Below are positions 25,209 through 33,586 of a DNA stretch of 64,000 bases, piece by piece. The translations under genes were made by a program, and so were the position numbers. This DNA is from Pectobacterium sp013449375 (GTDB taxonomy: Bacteria > Pseudomonadota > Gammaproteobacteria > Enterobacterales > Enterobacteriaceae): the NCBI RefSeq assembly GCF_048593165.1, contig NZ_CP184271.1, one strand, 5' to 3'. The first letter of the stretch is position 1; each line of letters begins with the position of its first letter. The notes beneath the pieces were generated by a model. It was not told where the DNA came from and ran no database searches. It was given only the letters and a program-made list of their open reading frames with translations.

Positions 25209-25937
25209 ATGATGGAATTGGACGTTATTCTGATGGAACCTGAATATCAGCGCTGGCTGATGGCGCTTTCCGCCCCGATGGTCGCACTCAATATCCACTG
25301 CGATGCTCGCTTCTACGAGCCGACCTTTTATGAACCGGGTGATACGTTTGACCTGAAGGACAGTTGGGGCATTACGTCACGCCAAGAGTTGATCTCCACA
25401 ATTAACGATATGACAGACGGCGGCCACGCCGAGCGCCTGGCGTATTATTATCACCTTTGGCACCACCTGACGGTATCTGAATGGCAGCAGTATTGCGTCA
25501 GTCAACCGGAAGAGGCACAGGGCGCGCTCACGCTGGTGTCTGAAACGGCGGCACTATGCGGTGAAGGTGGAACCCGCGCGTGGGATCTGGGGCGTATGAG
25601 TTTTCTGAGCCGCATCGGCGTGCTCCACGGCTGGTTAAGCGAAAAAGAGAGTTTGTGGATTCACACCCGATTGGCCGATAGAGCGCGTTACTATTATCGC
25701 AGTTGGGAGAACTATTACGCCGCGTTCTTAATCGGCCGCACTTACTGGCTTTCCTCGGATGAGGAAGACCCAGAATGCCAGCGCTACATTTTTAGTAACT
25801 GTAGCCAAATTCCTAGCTACATTAACCAAATCGGCACGCTCTACACCCACCCGGACTGCCCGATTCATGACCTCGACTGGGATGTTGATCCGATAGAAAT
25901 GGATAAGCCCGAGTCCTTACCAGAAGCGGAAATATAA
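25209..25937 (+). CDS. DUF1266 domain-containing protein
   Basis: 242-aa soluble protein of unknown function. It matches the DUF1266 pattern: an N-terminal WGI(T)-type segment (DSWGITSRQELISTINDM), then GTRAWDLGRMSFLSRIGVLHGWLSEKE and YYRSWENYYAAFLIGRTYW. In E. coli, DUF1266 genes (ybeR, ybeU) flank the J-like genes djlB and djlC near hscC. Here its TAA overlaps the ATG of the J-domain gene (TAATG), implying translational coupling. No signal peptide or membrane segment is seen. The function is unknown; the neighbourhood suggests work with the HscC chaperone. Confidence 0.85.
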   Translation: MMELDVILMEPEYQRWLMALSAPMVALNIHCDARFYEPTFYEPGDTFDLKDSWGITSRQELISTINDMTDGGHAERLAYYYHLWHHLTVSEWQQYCVSQPEEAQGALTLVSETAALCGEGGTRAWDLGRMSFLSRIGVLHGWLSEKESLWIHTRLADRARYYYRSWENYYAAFLIGRTYWLSSDEEDPECQRYIFSNCSQIPSYINQIGTLYTHPDCPIHDLDWDVDPIEMDKPESLPEAEI

Positions 25938-28648
25938 TGGACACACAATGCTGGCAGCGACTAGGCATTGAGCCGACTCAGGATCTGGATGTTATCCGTC
26001 GGGCTTATCGTCAGAAAGTACCGCAGTTTCACCCAGAAACCGACCCCGAGGGCTTTAAACAGCTGCGCGACGCGTACGATACCGCCTGTAAGTTGGCGAA
26101 AAACCCCATGCCGTCGGGTGATGAAGAACAAACCACCGCAGAAGCGCATGACGCGTCCCCGACAACCGAGCACGCCGATCCCGAAGCAGAAGCGCTGGTT
26201 AACGCGTTTGAGCAGTTATTGAACAACCCAGCCGAACGTTTCGTTCCGCTGTACTGGGAACGTTATATTCAGCTCCTGAACCAACACGCTTTCGATGTGA
26301 TCGATCGCATTCGCTGGCCGCTGCTCCAGCGCCTGATGCGCGAATCTTGCATCGCCATCCGCTGTGTTCGCACGCTGGCCGAACGTCTGCGCTGGCAGCA
26401 GCGACAGGGTGAACTGTCCGGCGATGGGGTGGAAGATGTCCGCCACTTCCTCGACTCACTCGACTATGAGGATCTGTTCGATTTCTCCCTGCTCTCACAC
26501 CTGAACCTGCCCGCGCAGTTGGAAACTATCTTCTATTTCCAGCAGGCCAACGGCATGTACTGGAATCGCCCCGCATTTATGTTGGCCACGCAGCTGCGCA
26601 CCCCGACCGCAATTTATTGGCCCGACAGCCCGGCGCTGATGCAAAAGCTCGTGCGCTGGCACAGCCACGCCGGTGTACCCAACGCCATCCTGCGCGATTA
26701 CTGCCTGCAACACTTGGATGCGACCCCGAACGACGCGGAATGGCTCGAACTCAACGCCAGTCTCTGCTCGCTTACCGGAGAAAACGAGCAGGCCTTTACG
26801 CTGTGGCTGACGCTTTATCAGCAAACCCGCCATGCACAGGCGGAACAATGGTTGATTAACTGGTGCAAACAGCATCAGCCGGATGCGCTTCCCTTACTGA
26901 TCCAGTCTTTCAACACTACGCCGGCGCCAGATTTAACGGGATTAGCGCTGGACGATCCGCGTCAGCGTTTCTTCATTTCGCAGCACAACACCCAGATGCT
27001 GATACGCTGGGGAGAGGCGCTGAAACTGCCGCTGTCGCCGATGGCGGAGAGCTATGCCCGCTGGAAGCTAGGCAAGCAGGGGCTGCGGGATATCTACCGA
27101 CACCTGCTGCTGCACTGCGGGGAGGCAATTCAGGATCGTCTTTATTGGCACGCCAGCATGTTAACCGTGGGTAATGAGCGCCTGTTGCAGGACATTCTGG
27201 CACAGCCATTGCCCGATGAACCGCTGTATGCGCTGATCTTACAAGGATTGCAGTTTCAGGCGGCACAGCGTTTATCCTGGCTGGACACCTCCGGCGCGAT
27301 TCACGCCTTTACGGAATGGCTGTATTCGCCGTCAGAAGAGGCATTGCCCAGCGTGTTCACTAACCAGAAATCCTCCGCCTGGCTGCAAGCGCAAACCTGG
27401 CTGCGGCAATGGCGTCCGCTATCGCTGAATCAGTTGAACAAACTGTATAACAGCGGCATACATACGGAAGAAATCGACCCGATCAACGATTGTCTGGTCG
27501 AGCTATCCGCACGTTACCAGTGCGATGTGTCTCTGGTTCCGCAAGAGGCGGAGACGCCGCAGGATCTCAGCGCCAGAGACGAGCTGAGACAGGCGATACT
27601 GATCGCATTAATGATGACCGATCCAACCTCTTGTCTGGGTTTGCCGCGTCAGTCAGTGCTGCCTGAACTGGCCTTAACCCACCCTGCACATTCACTTTCT
27701 CGGCTCTTCCGCAAGGCGGAATGTCGCAATGGCGATGCAGTGACACCCTTTAAAAGACAGCTCGTTCTCACCGACCCACTGCACTATCACTGCTGGATGA
27801 ATTTCCCCGTTTCTGTCGAGGAGTATCTCAGCAACGGCGAGATTTACAGCGAGTCTGCGGCGAGCCATTTTTATCTTACCGATGAACATTGGCAGGCAGC
27901 GCTGGCGAAATCGCCCATCATCTACCAGATCTTTTTCCACGCTTTTTATGCCCTTGAGGGAGAAGAAGGGCAGGCCGAGCAACACCTTGAACGATTGGCC
28001 GCGATGCCCGTAGAACTGGAGCAAGAAGAGGCGATCCGCACGGCCTTTACCGAAGGGTCGGATGAGCTGGAGAAACAGCTAAAACAGCTCTCCGACGACA
28101 AACGGGTCACGCTCATCGGCAAGCTGATTCAGAACTGTGCACAGAATGACACTTTCCTGTTTGATAACAGCGATCAGGCTTTTTTAGTCGAGCATGTGTC
28201 CTACCCACACGAAGACATCACGCTGAGGTTGGTGTCGAAAGTGCTGCTGCAATGTGCCGATCGGCGCGAACGCCTGTTCAAAGCATCATCGGCTAAAAAG
28301 AGCTACTGGTGGCAATTCTGGCGTACGAAGGCGCGCATTGGTCGCTTCGGCTTCCTGATGCAAGGTGGAGTGGGAAGTTACTTACTGTATCGCGCGAGTC
28401 ATAGGGTAGACCTACCCCCTTATATTGACGGGCTACTGATAGTGCTGACCGTACTTAACCTACTTATTGCCACACGCCGACGTTATAACGATCTCGGTGT
28501 CAGCGCACCATGGGGAATGAGTTTTATCAGTGTTCTGATACCAATCGGTATGTTAATCCCCTTACTTGCACCGGGCATTAACCGCTGGAACCAATTCGGG
28601 CCGCCGCCGGCTGGCAAGAAAACCGAAACGGACACCACGCCTAGCTGA
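25937..28648 (+). CDS. Large J-domain protein with HPE motif and DUF805-like C-terminus
   Basis: 903-aa protein. Residues 4-52 form a J-domain (CWQRLGIEPTQDLDVIRRAY, then QFHPETDPEGFKQLRDAYD). The invariant HPD that stimulates Hsp70 ATPase is HPE at residues 32-34. A long helical, Trp- and Leu-rich middle (about 90-790) resembles TPR-like repeats without clear units. The C-terminus has three membrane helices (about 805-818, 832-845, 857-879) around RRYNDLG and ending NQFGPPP, as in DUF805 proteins. E. coli DjlB and DjlC are about half this length. It starts on the stop of the DUF1266 gene and converges on hscC, the probable partner Hsp70. The J-domain would face the cytoplasm. Confidence 0.85.
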   Translation: MDTQCWQRLGIEPTQDLDVIRRAYRQKVPQFHPETDPEGFKQLRDAYDTACKLAKNPMPSGDEEQTTAEAHDASPTTEHADPEAEALVNAFEQLLNNPAERFVPLYWERYIQLLNQHAFDVIDRIRWPLLQRLMRESCIAIRCVRTLAERLRWQQRQGELSGDGVEDVRHFLDSLDYEDLFDFSLLSHLNLPAQLETIFYFQQANGMYWNRPAFMLATQLRTPTAIYWPDSPALMQKLVRWHSHAGVPNAILRDYCLQHLDATPNDAEWLELNASLCSLTGENEQAFTLWLTLYQQTRHAQAEQWLINWCKQHQPDALPLLIQSFNTTPAPDLTGLALDDPRQRFFISQHNTQMLIRWGEALKLPLSPMAESYARWKLGKQGLRDIYRHLLLHCGEAIQDRLYWHASMLTVGNERLLQDILAQPLPDEPLYALILQGLQFQAAQRLSWLDTSGAIHAFTEWLYSPSEEALPSVFTNQKSSAWLQAQTWLRQWRPLSLNQLNKLYNSGIHTEEIDPINDCLVELSARYQCDVSLVPQEAETPQDLSARDELRQAILIALMMTDPTSCLGLPRQSVLPELALTHPAHSLSRLFRKAECRNGDAVTPFKRQLVLTDPLHYHCWMNFPVSVEEYLSNGEIYSESAASHFYLTDEHWQAALAKSPIIYQIFFHAFYALEGEEGQAEQHLERLAAMPVELEQEEAIRTAFTEGSDELEKQLKQLSDDKRVTLIGKLIQNCAQNDTFLFDNSDQAFLVEHVSYPHEDITLRLVSKVLLQCADRRERLFKASSAKKSYWWQFWRTKARIGRFGFLMQGGVGSYLLYRASHRVDLPPYIDGLLIVLTVLNLLIATRRRYNDLGVSAPWGMSFISVLIPIGMLIPLLAPGINRWNQFGPPPAGKKTETDTTPS

Positions 28649-28692
28649 CGGCAGTGAATCGGGCGGCGTAGCAATTATACGCCGCCTAAACG

Positions 28693-30384
28693 TCAACGAG
28701 AGACCTCATCCAGATACTGCTCAATACGCTGCCGCGTTTCGTCAATGGCGGGGGCATATTGCTCCGCCAGCGCCTGTTCGAAATCGCGTAGCCAGAAGCC
28801 GATCTGCTCCCGCTCTTCCAGACGCGTCTGCGCCCAAGCTTTTTCCAGCCGAGCCAGCAGATTACGGTTCACCAGATTATCTCTGGGGTGAATCTTCAGC
28901 GCTTGCAGTTTCTGATGACTTTTCTGCTGTTGCTCGGCACTCAACCCCGTCGGACTACGATCGATCACTTTCGTAAAATTATCGCCGCTGTCCGGCAAGT
29001 TAATATCCACTTCCAGTAGCCCATTGATGTCATAGCTGAAACGCACCTCAACAGATTGCTTATACGATTTCGCTTTTATCGGCATAGTGAATTCATCGAT
29101 AAACACGTTGTTATCGACATAAGGGCTTTCCCCCTGATAAATCGCGATGCAGATGTTGTCCTGTCCGGCAGAGCCCGTGGAAAACGTCTCTACCCGCGAG
29201 GTCGGCACCACCGTGTTGCGCTCCAGTATCGGGGAAAACAGGCCATTTTGCTTATCGTTGGCGGTCTTGATTCCGAGGGTGTACGGGCAAACATCCGTCA
29301 GGATCACTTCGTCAATATCCTGCTCGCGTAGCCGACAGGCGGCCTGCACCGCCGCCCCTTTGGCGACAACGGTATCTGCGTCCAGATGCTGATAGGGCAA
29401 TTTGCCAAAGAGTCTGACCACCAGCTTCTGGATAATCGACATCTTCGATGCGCCGCCGACCAGTACCACATGGTCTAACTGCTCAGGCTTCAAGCGAGCA
29501 TCGTGCAACGCCTGCTCTATCGGCGCACGAATGCGGTTCATCAGCGGCAGCCAGGCTGCTTCGATTTCCTCATCATCCAGCACAATGCGCCAGTCTTCCT
29601 CGCGCCAGTGCCACACGAGTTCATTTGACGGGGAAGGAAAACCGGGCTGACATTTCAGCGTTTCGGCATGGCTGTAAAGACGCGCCAGATCCGTCGCAGG
29701 AATCGCCGACTCCTCAAGTTTCCACGCTTTCAGGCAGCTTTTCACCATCGCCTGCGTGAAATCTTCTCCCCCCAGATAGTTGTCACCCGCCGAGCTGTGT
29801 ACCTCGATCAGCGGAAACGCATATTCCAACACACTGACATCAAAGGTGCCGCCGCCCAGGTCGAAAACCAGCGTACGCCCCAGTTCCTGCGTGTGTAAGC
29901 CGTAAGCCATAGAGGCAGCGGTAGGTTCATTGATTAAGCGAACGGCATTGAGATCCGCCAGTTCCGCCGCAAAACGCGTCTGCTTGCGCTGTTCATCGCT
30001 GAAATAGGCGGGTACAGAGATCACCACATCCTTGATCGGGTGCCCGAGATAACTTTCCGCATCAGCTTTGAGTGATTTCAACACCATCGCGGACAGTTCA
30101 GCAGGAGAGAACGTTTTGTCCCCCAGTCTGAAGGTTTTCTTGCTTCCCATGTAGCGCTTAAAGAGCGACGCCGACACCTGCGGATGCGTCGTTAAACGGG
30201 AAATCGCGGGTTTGCCCACCAAAATACTGCCGTCGTCATCAATGCTGACGGCCGAGGGAGTAAAGCTGTCATTCAACGCATTCGGTATCAGGCGTGCCTC
30301 GCCATTTTGCCAAACGCTAATCAGGCTGTTTGTCGTGCCCAGATCGATACCAATTGCCGGAGAAGCGTCTTGCGGGTGCATCAT
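28693..30384 (-). CDS. hscC: Hsp70 family chaperone HscC
   Basis: Specialised Hsp70 of 563 aa, close to E. coli HscC in length and sequence, and shorter than DnaK in the lid region. The ATPase domain shows phosphate-1 AIGIDLGTTNSLISVW, VISVPAYFSDEQRKQTR, phosphate-2 VFDLGGGTFDVSVLEY and adenosine motif VVLVGGASKMSIIQ. The substrate-binding part follows from about residue 370 (DVCPYTLGIKT) with FSYDINGLLEVDI. E. coli HscC interacts functionally with the J protein DjlC and has been linked to sigma-70 activity. Here it converges on the DUF1266-J gene pair, 44 bp apart, so these genes are probably one functional unit. Confidence 0.95.
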   Translation of the reverse strand: MMHPQDASPAIGIDLGTTNSLISVWQNGEARLIPNALNDSFTPSAVSIDDDGSILVGKPAISRLTTHPQVSASLFKRYMGSKKTFRLGDKTFSPAELSAMVLKSLKADAESYLGHPIKDVVISVPAYFSDEQRKQTRFAAELADLNAVRLINEPTAASMAYGLHTQELGRTLVFDLGGGTFDVSVLEYAFPLIEVHSSAGDNYLGGEDFTQAMVKSCLKAWKLEESAIPATDLARLYSHAETLKCQPGFPSPSNELVWHWREEDWRIVLDDEEIEAAWLPLMNRIRAPIEQALHDARLKPEQLDHVVLVGGASKMSIIQKLVVRLFGKLPYQHLDADTVVAKGAAVQAACRLREQDIDEVILTDVCPYTLGIKTANDKQNGLFSPILERNTVVPTSRVETFSTGSAGQDNICIAIYQGESPYVDNNVFIDEFTMPIKAKSYKQSVEVRFSYDINGLLEVDINLPDSGDNFTKVIDRSPTGLSAEQQQKSHQKLQALKIHPRDNLVNRNLLARLEKAWAQTRLEEREQIGFWLRDFEQALAEQYAPAIDETRQRIEQYLDEVSR

Positions 30385-30539
30385 GCTGTTATTCCTTGTT
30401 AACCATTCCGTATTCCCAGAGTGCCCATCAGGCGCGTACCTCTCGCCCGTCCAGGAGGCAGGGCGATAGTATATACATTTTGCTCAAGAAAAGACCGTAC
30501 CCGACGGATTCAGGAATATTTTTCAACAGATCTGTGTGA

Positions 30540-30569
30540 GTAATAAATAATCGCTGTATTATTTATTAC
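30540..30569. promoter_or_regulatory. Perfect AT-rich inverted repeat upstream of yghW
   Basis: GTAATAAATAAT-CGCTGT-ATTATTTATTAC: two 12-bp arms, perfectly complementary, separated by 6 nt. It ends 27 bp before the yghW start codon. It could be an operator overlapping the promoter or a leader hairpin. Function not established. Confidence 0.6.
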
Positions 30570-30595
30570 ATAACGATTATTCGAGGAGCATTATC

Positions 30596-30889
30596 ATGGG
30601 AAACCATTTTGCGCGGGGCGTCCTCGCTGGGCTGAGAGCCGCCACTCCAAAATCCACCAACGACATCCACCCTTACTGCTACGATTATCGGCGCGGCTAT
30701 ATTTGCGGTTATGCTCACAATCTGGCGGAAACCAAAGGCGACCGTCAGCAGGCCGCCTTTGAGGCAGGGTTGTTGTCACGCCGCTACGGGCTGGAACGAG
30801 AGAGAGTCGCTGAGTTCTTTACCGAACAAGGCAACCCTTATGCAATTCGATTTTTTTATGCAGGTTATGATGCCCACATCGCTCGCTAG
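30596..30889 (+). CDS. yghW: DUF2623 family protein (YghW)
   Basis: 97-aa cytoplasmic protein of unknown function, resembling E. coli YghW (about 95 aa). Conserved pieces are NHFARGVLAGL, YCYDYRRGYICGYAH, GDRQQAAFEAGLLSRRYGL and a C-terminal IRFFYAGYD. The ribosome-binding sequence CGAGGAGCA precedes the ATG at 30596. A perfect inverted repeat lies just upstream. Its TAG stop and the TAG of the convergent TonB-like gene are the two strands of one CTAG, so no room exists for a terminator between them. Confidence 0.88.
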   Translation: MGNHFARGVLAGLRAATPKSTNDIHPYCYDYRRGYICGYAHNLAETKGDRQQAAFEAGLLSRRYGLERERVAEFFTEQGNPYAIRFFYAGYDAHIAR

Positions 30890-31707
30890 CGGGTGGCCTC
30901 CCGTAAATCAAAGCTAATGGGGATCGTGATGGTAAGCTGCGCGTTATCCCCCATCACTTCTGCTGGCGGTGCCGGAAGCGGCTGAGCACGCTGTGGTAAG
31001 GCGGCAGACTCCCTATCCAGCGGTGTGACGCCGCTGCTGCTGGCTAACGAAACAGCCAGCACATTTCCGGTTCGATCTAACGTCACACGAATCTGAGCAA
31101 CACCCTGCAATCGCTGGCGCACCGCCTGCGCAGGGTAACGCTTATAGCGGCTCAGGTGCGCCAGCAGCTTACTGCTCCAGTCCGCCACACCTTTACGCAT
31201 TTGCGCGGCATCGCTGTTATAGGGAGCGGCAACTTGCTGACTGCTGCCTGGCAGCGGTGCGCTGGTCACGGGAGCTGGAGGTTTTTCCGACGGTGCAATC
31301 TCTTCCTGCGGCGTCGTCTCCTGTACCGACTTCTCCCTTTTTTTCTGCACTTTTTTCTGCGGCTGCGGCTTTTCCTTTTGCGCCGTGGCAATCACTGGCT
31401 TGGGTGCAGGCGCCAGCGGTGGCACATCCTGCGTCATTTTCTCCGGCTCGGCTGACGCCTCTTGCGGGGTAGACAGCGTCTGCTGCGGGCCGACAGGCGC
31501 ATCCTGAGTGCTGGGCGTGGACTGCACGCTATCCGCTACCATTAACATCATGGCGGGCGGCGGCGCTTCAATGGAGGAATCAAGCGCATGGTAGCTCATC
31601 CAGACAATCAGCCCGGCGTGTAGCGCCAACGCCAATAGCGAACCGCTCCCCCAACGAACCGTCGTGGCGGGCCGAATCGTATTGTATTTCAGCGTCTGTG
31701 CAACCAT
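30886..31707 (-). CDS. TonB-like energy transducer (HasB-type)
   Basis: 273-aa TonB family protein. It has a short cytoplasmic start, one membrane anchor (SLLALALHAGLIVWMSYHAL, residues about 23-42), a long Pro/Lys/Glu-rich periplasmic linker (PAPKP, EKPQPQKK), and a TonB C-terminal domain from about residue 180 with YKRYPAQAVRQRLQGVAQIRVTLDRTGNVLAVSLASSSG. It should deliver proton-motive energy, through ExbB-ExbD, to an outer-membrane receptor. It follows the FecR-like gene on the same strand, 200 bp away, so it is likely dedicated to the receptor at 33587, as HasB is to HasR in Serratia. Confidence 0.88.
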   Translation of the reverse strand: MVAQTLKYNTIRPATTVRWGSGSLLALALHAGLIVWMSYHALDSSIEAPPPAMMLMVADSVQSTPSTQDAPVGPQQTLSTPQEASAEPEKMTQDVPPLAPAPKPVIATAQKEKPQPQKKVQKKREKSVQETTPQEEIAPSEKPPAPVTSAPLPGSSQQVAAPYNSDAAQMRKGVADWSSKLLAHLSRYKRYPAQAVRQRLQGVAQIRVTLDRTGNVLAVSLASSSGVTPLDRESAALPQRAQPLPAPPAEVMGDNAQLTITIPISFDLREATR

Positions 31708-31907
31708 TAGCCCACCGCCCCGCGCCGTGGAGACAAGGGAAACAGGCTCAATAAATGGGGTTCCTGGGAGGTCATCATGCGTTCTTCATCACATCGTTAG
31801 GCATAAAAAAGCAACTGATAATGGTAGGTCGCTTAACCATGAGGATCGGGCAGAAAAAAAATGAAAACAGCATAAATAGTAATGTTATTACGTTTTGACA
31901 GGATATT

Positions 31908-32897
31908 TTATCGCGCAGTAATCTGAACCCAGTAACGAGAAAAATAGCGCACCTGTACCGGAAGCGCCTCCACCAGCGCGGCTAAAATCGTATCGGTATC
32001 AGACAGCGGGAAGACGCCGGAAAACCGCAGGTTCTGCACCTCCGGCTGGCAACGAATCACGCCGCTGCGGTAACGGCTCAGTTCATCAACAAAATCCACC
32101 AGACGTTGATTATCCGCCAGCAGTTGCCCTTTCACCCAGGCAGGCTCGGCCTTCGCCGTTTCGATCTGCCCGCAGCGTTGCGTAGTGAACGTCGCCGTCT
32201 GTCCGCTTTTCACCACCTGTATATCCTGGCCGTTCTGCTGCGGATGAAGCCTTACCGCGCCGTCATACACCGCCACCTGCGTATGCTCATCTTGCACGCG
32301 CAGGCTGAAGCGCGTCCCCAGCGCCTGCACCTGTCCCTGTGCCGTCGTCACAATGAAAGGGCGCGGATACAACGCGACCTTCTCCGCTTGACCGGTTTCG
32401 ATCATGACTTCACCGCGAATCAGCGTGAGCTGGCGTAGATCGTCGCCGTAGGCCACATTCAGCGCCGTCTGCGTATTCAGTAGCAGCGTCGTGCCATCGT
32501 CCAATACCGCATAGCGCTGTTCACCGACCTGCGTCTGGTAATCCGCCGTCAGCGACTGCCAGAGGTCGGTGCGCGATCCCGCCACGCCAGCGCTCCCCGT
32601 CAGACAGAGAACGGCCAGCGCTTTGAGCACGCTACGGCGCTGCATACCATTAAGCGTCGACAGGCTTTGATGCGCCGCCCGCGCGTTAAGCTGACCCAAA
32701 TTGGCACACACGGATTCAATATGCTGCCACGCCTGTTCGTTATCCGGCGAGGCTTCCCGCCAACGCCGCCACTCGCGACGCTCCTGTTCCGTCACGCTGT
32801 CGGACATCAGTTGCGTCAGCCACGCCACCGCTTCACGCGCGCTGTCTGGCTGAATCGGCTGCCCCTGCCTGTCACGATAAAAAGTGCGATCGTTCAT
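31908..32897 (-). CDS. FecR-like anti-sigma/sigma regulator
   Basis: About 329 aa. It has an N-terminal cytoplasmic segment with the Trp-rich FecR_N pattern (AVAWLTQLMSD, WRRWREASPDNEQAWQHIE), one membrane helix (SVLKALAVLCLTGSAGVAG, near residue 90), and a periplasmic FecR domain (YQTQVGEQRYAVLDDGTTLLLNT, VQALGTRFSLR, VAVYDGAVRLHPQ). Such proteins sense the liganded receptor's signalling domain and pass the signal to the ECF sigma. The ATG at 32897 overlaps the sigma stop (ATGA), so it is translationally coupled. In Serratia the equivalent is HasS. Confidence 0.93.
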   Translation of the reverse strand: MNDRTFYRDRQGQPIQPDSAREAVAWLTQLMSDSVTEQERREWRRWREASPDNEQAWQHIESVCANLGQLNARAAHQSLSTLNGMQRRSVLKALAVLCLTGSAGVAGSRTDLWQSLTADYQTQVGEQRYAVLDDGTTLLLNTQTALNVAYGDDLRQLTLIRGEVMIETGQAEKVALYPRPFIVTTAQGQVQALGTRFSLRVQDEHTQVAVYDGAVRLHPQQNGQDIQVVKSGQTATFTTQRCGQIETAKAEPAWVKGQLLADNQRLVDFVDELSRYRSGVIRCQPEVQNLRFSGVFPLSDTDTILAALVEALPVQVRYFSRYWVQITAR

Positions 32898-33406
32898 AGC
32901 GGCAGCGCAAAGAAACACTGGAGGTTGGCACGTTGCAGATACTGCTTCACCGAACTGCTGGAAACCCTTAGACGTTCGGCAATCTCGCTGTAGCGCATGC
33001 CGTGGAGATGCGCCAGCAGAAACGCTTCCCTGACCGGTGCGGGCAGGCCGTCCAATGCGGTATCAAGCTGTTCAAGAATTTCGAGGGTAAGCAGACGCGT
33101 TTCCGGGGATGGCATACAGGTATCCGGCTGCATACTCAGCGCTTCCAGATAGGCATCTTCAATCTTTTTACGACGATAATGATTGGCGACTAAACGACGG
33201 GCCACGGTGGCCAGAAACGGGCGCGGCTGGCGAATCGTGAGCAGTTCCGGGCTCATCAGCACGCTAAGGAACGTGTCCTGTGCTAAGTCTTCCGCGTGCT
33301 GGGCACAGTCCAATTTATGGCGCAGCCAGTTATACAACCAGCGGTGGTGATCGAAATAGAGCTGCTGAGCAAAGTCATTAACGCTGGCCGTCGCTTTCCT
33401 CACCAT
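32894..33406 (-). CDS. FecI-like ECF sigma factor
   Basis: 170-aa extracytoplasmic-function sigma-70. Region 2 (FDHHRWLYNWLRHKLDCAQHAEDLAQDTFLSVL, then RPFLATVARRLVANHYRR) and region 4 (LPAPVREAFLLAHLHGMRYSEIAERLRVSSSSVKQYLQRA) are both complete. It belongs to the iron-starvation FecI/HasI type by context. A Fur-type box directly upstream (33437-33455) would repress it in iron-replete cells. Its expected target is the promoter of the receptor gene at 36133. The stop overlaps the start of the FecR-like gene. Confidence 0.95.
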   Translation of the reverse strand: MVRKATASVNDFAQQLYFDHHRWLYNWLRHKLDCAQHAEDLAQDTFLSVLMSPELLTIRQPRPFLATVARRLVANHYRRKKIEDAYLEALSMQPDTCMPSPETRLLTLEILEQLDTALDGLPAPVREAFLLAHLHGMRYSEIAERLRVSSSSVKQYLQRANLQCFFALPL

Positions 33407-33436
33407 CGAACGTTACTCCAGAGCGCCATTTAAATA

Positions 33437-33455
33437 TAAGAATGATAATCGTTCT
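33437..33455. promoter_or_regulatory. Fur-type box upstream of the ECF sigma gene
   Basis: AAGAATGATAATCGTTCTT matches 14 of 19 positions of the Fur consensus and is itself nearly palindromic (TAAGAA ... TTCTTA). It lies about 31-49 bp before the sigma gene start codon. Confidence 0.75.
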
Positions 33456-33551
33456 TATTTATGTTTTTTCACTCTGACTGTCAAGTTCCGAAACGGAAAT
33501 TATTCAAATTTGCTGAATTTGCATTACGCCCCTGCAACATCCCTTCGCGAA

Positions 33552-33576
33552 CGGGGCGGACAGGATATCCGCCCCG
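33552..33576 (-). terminator. GC-rich hairpin after the receptor gene
   Basis: 9-bp stem CGGGGCGGA/TCCGCCCCG with a 7-nt loop, 11 bp after the receptor stop. No T-run follows on the minus strand, so it may stabilise or partly terminate rather than end the transcript. Confidence 0.4.
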
Positions 33577-33586
33577 CGTACCGCGA

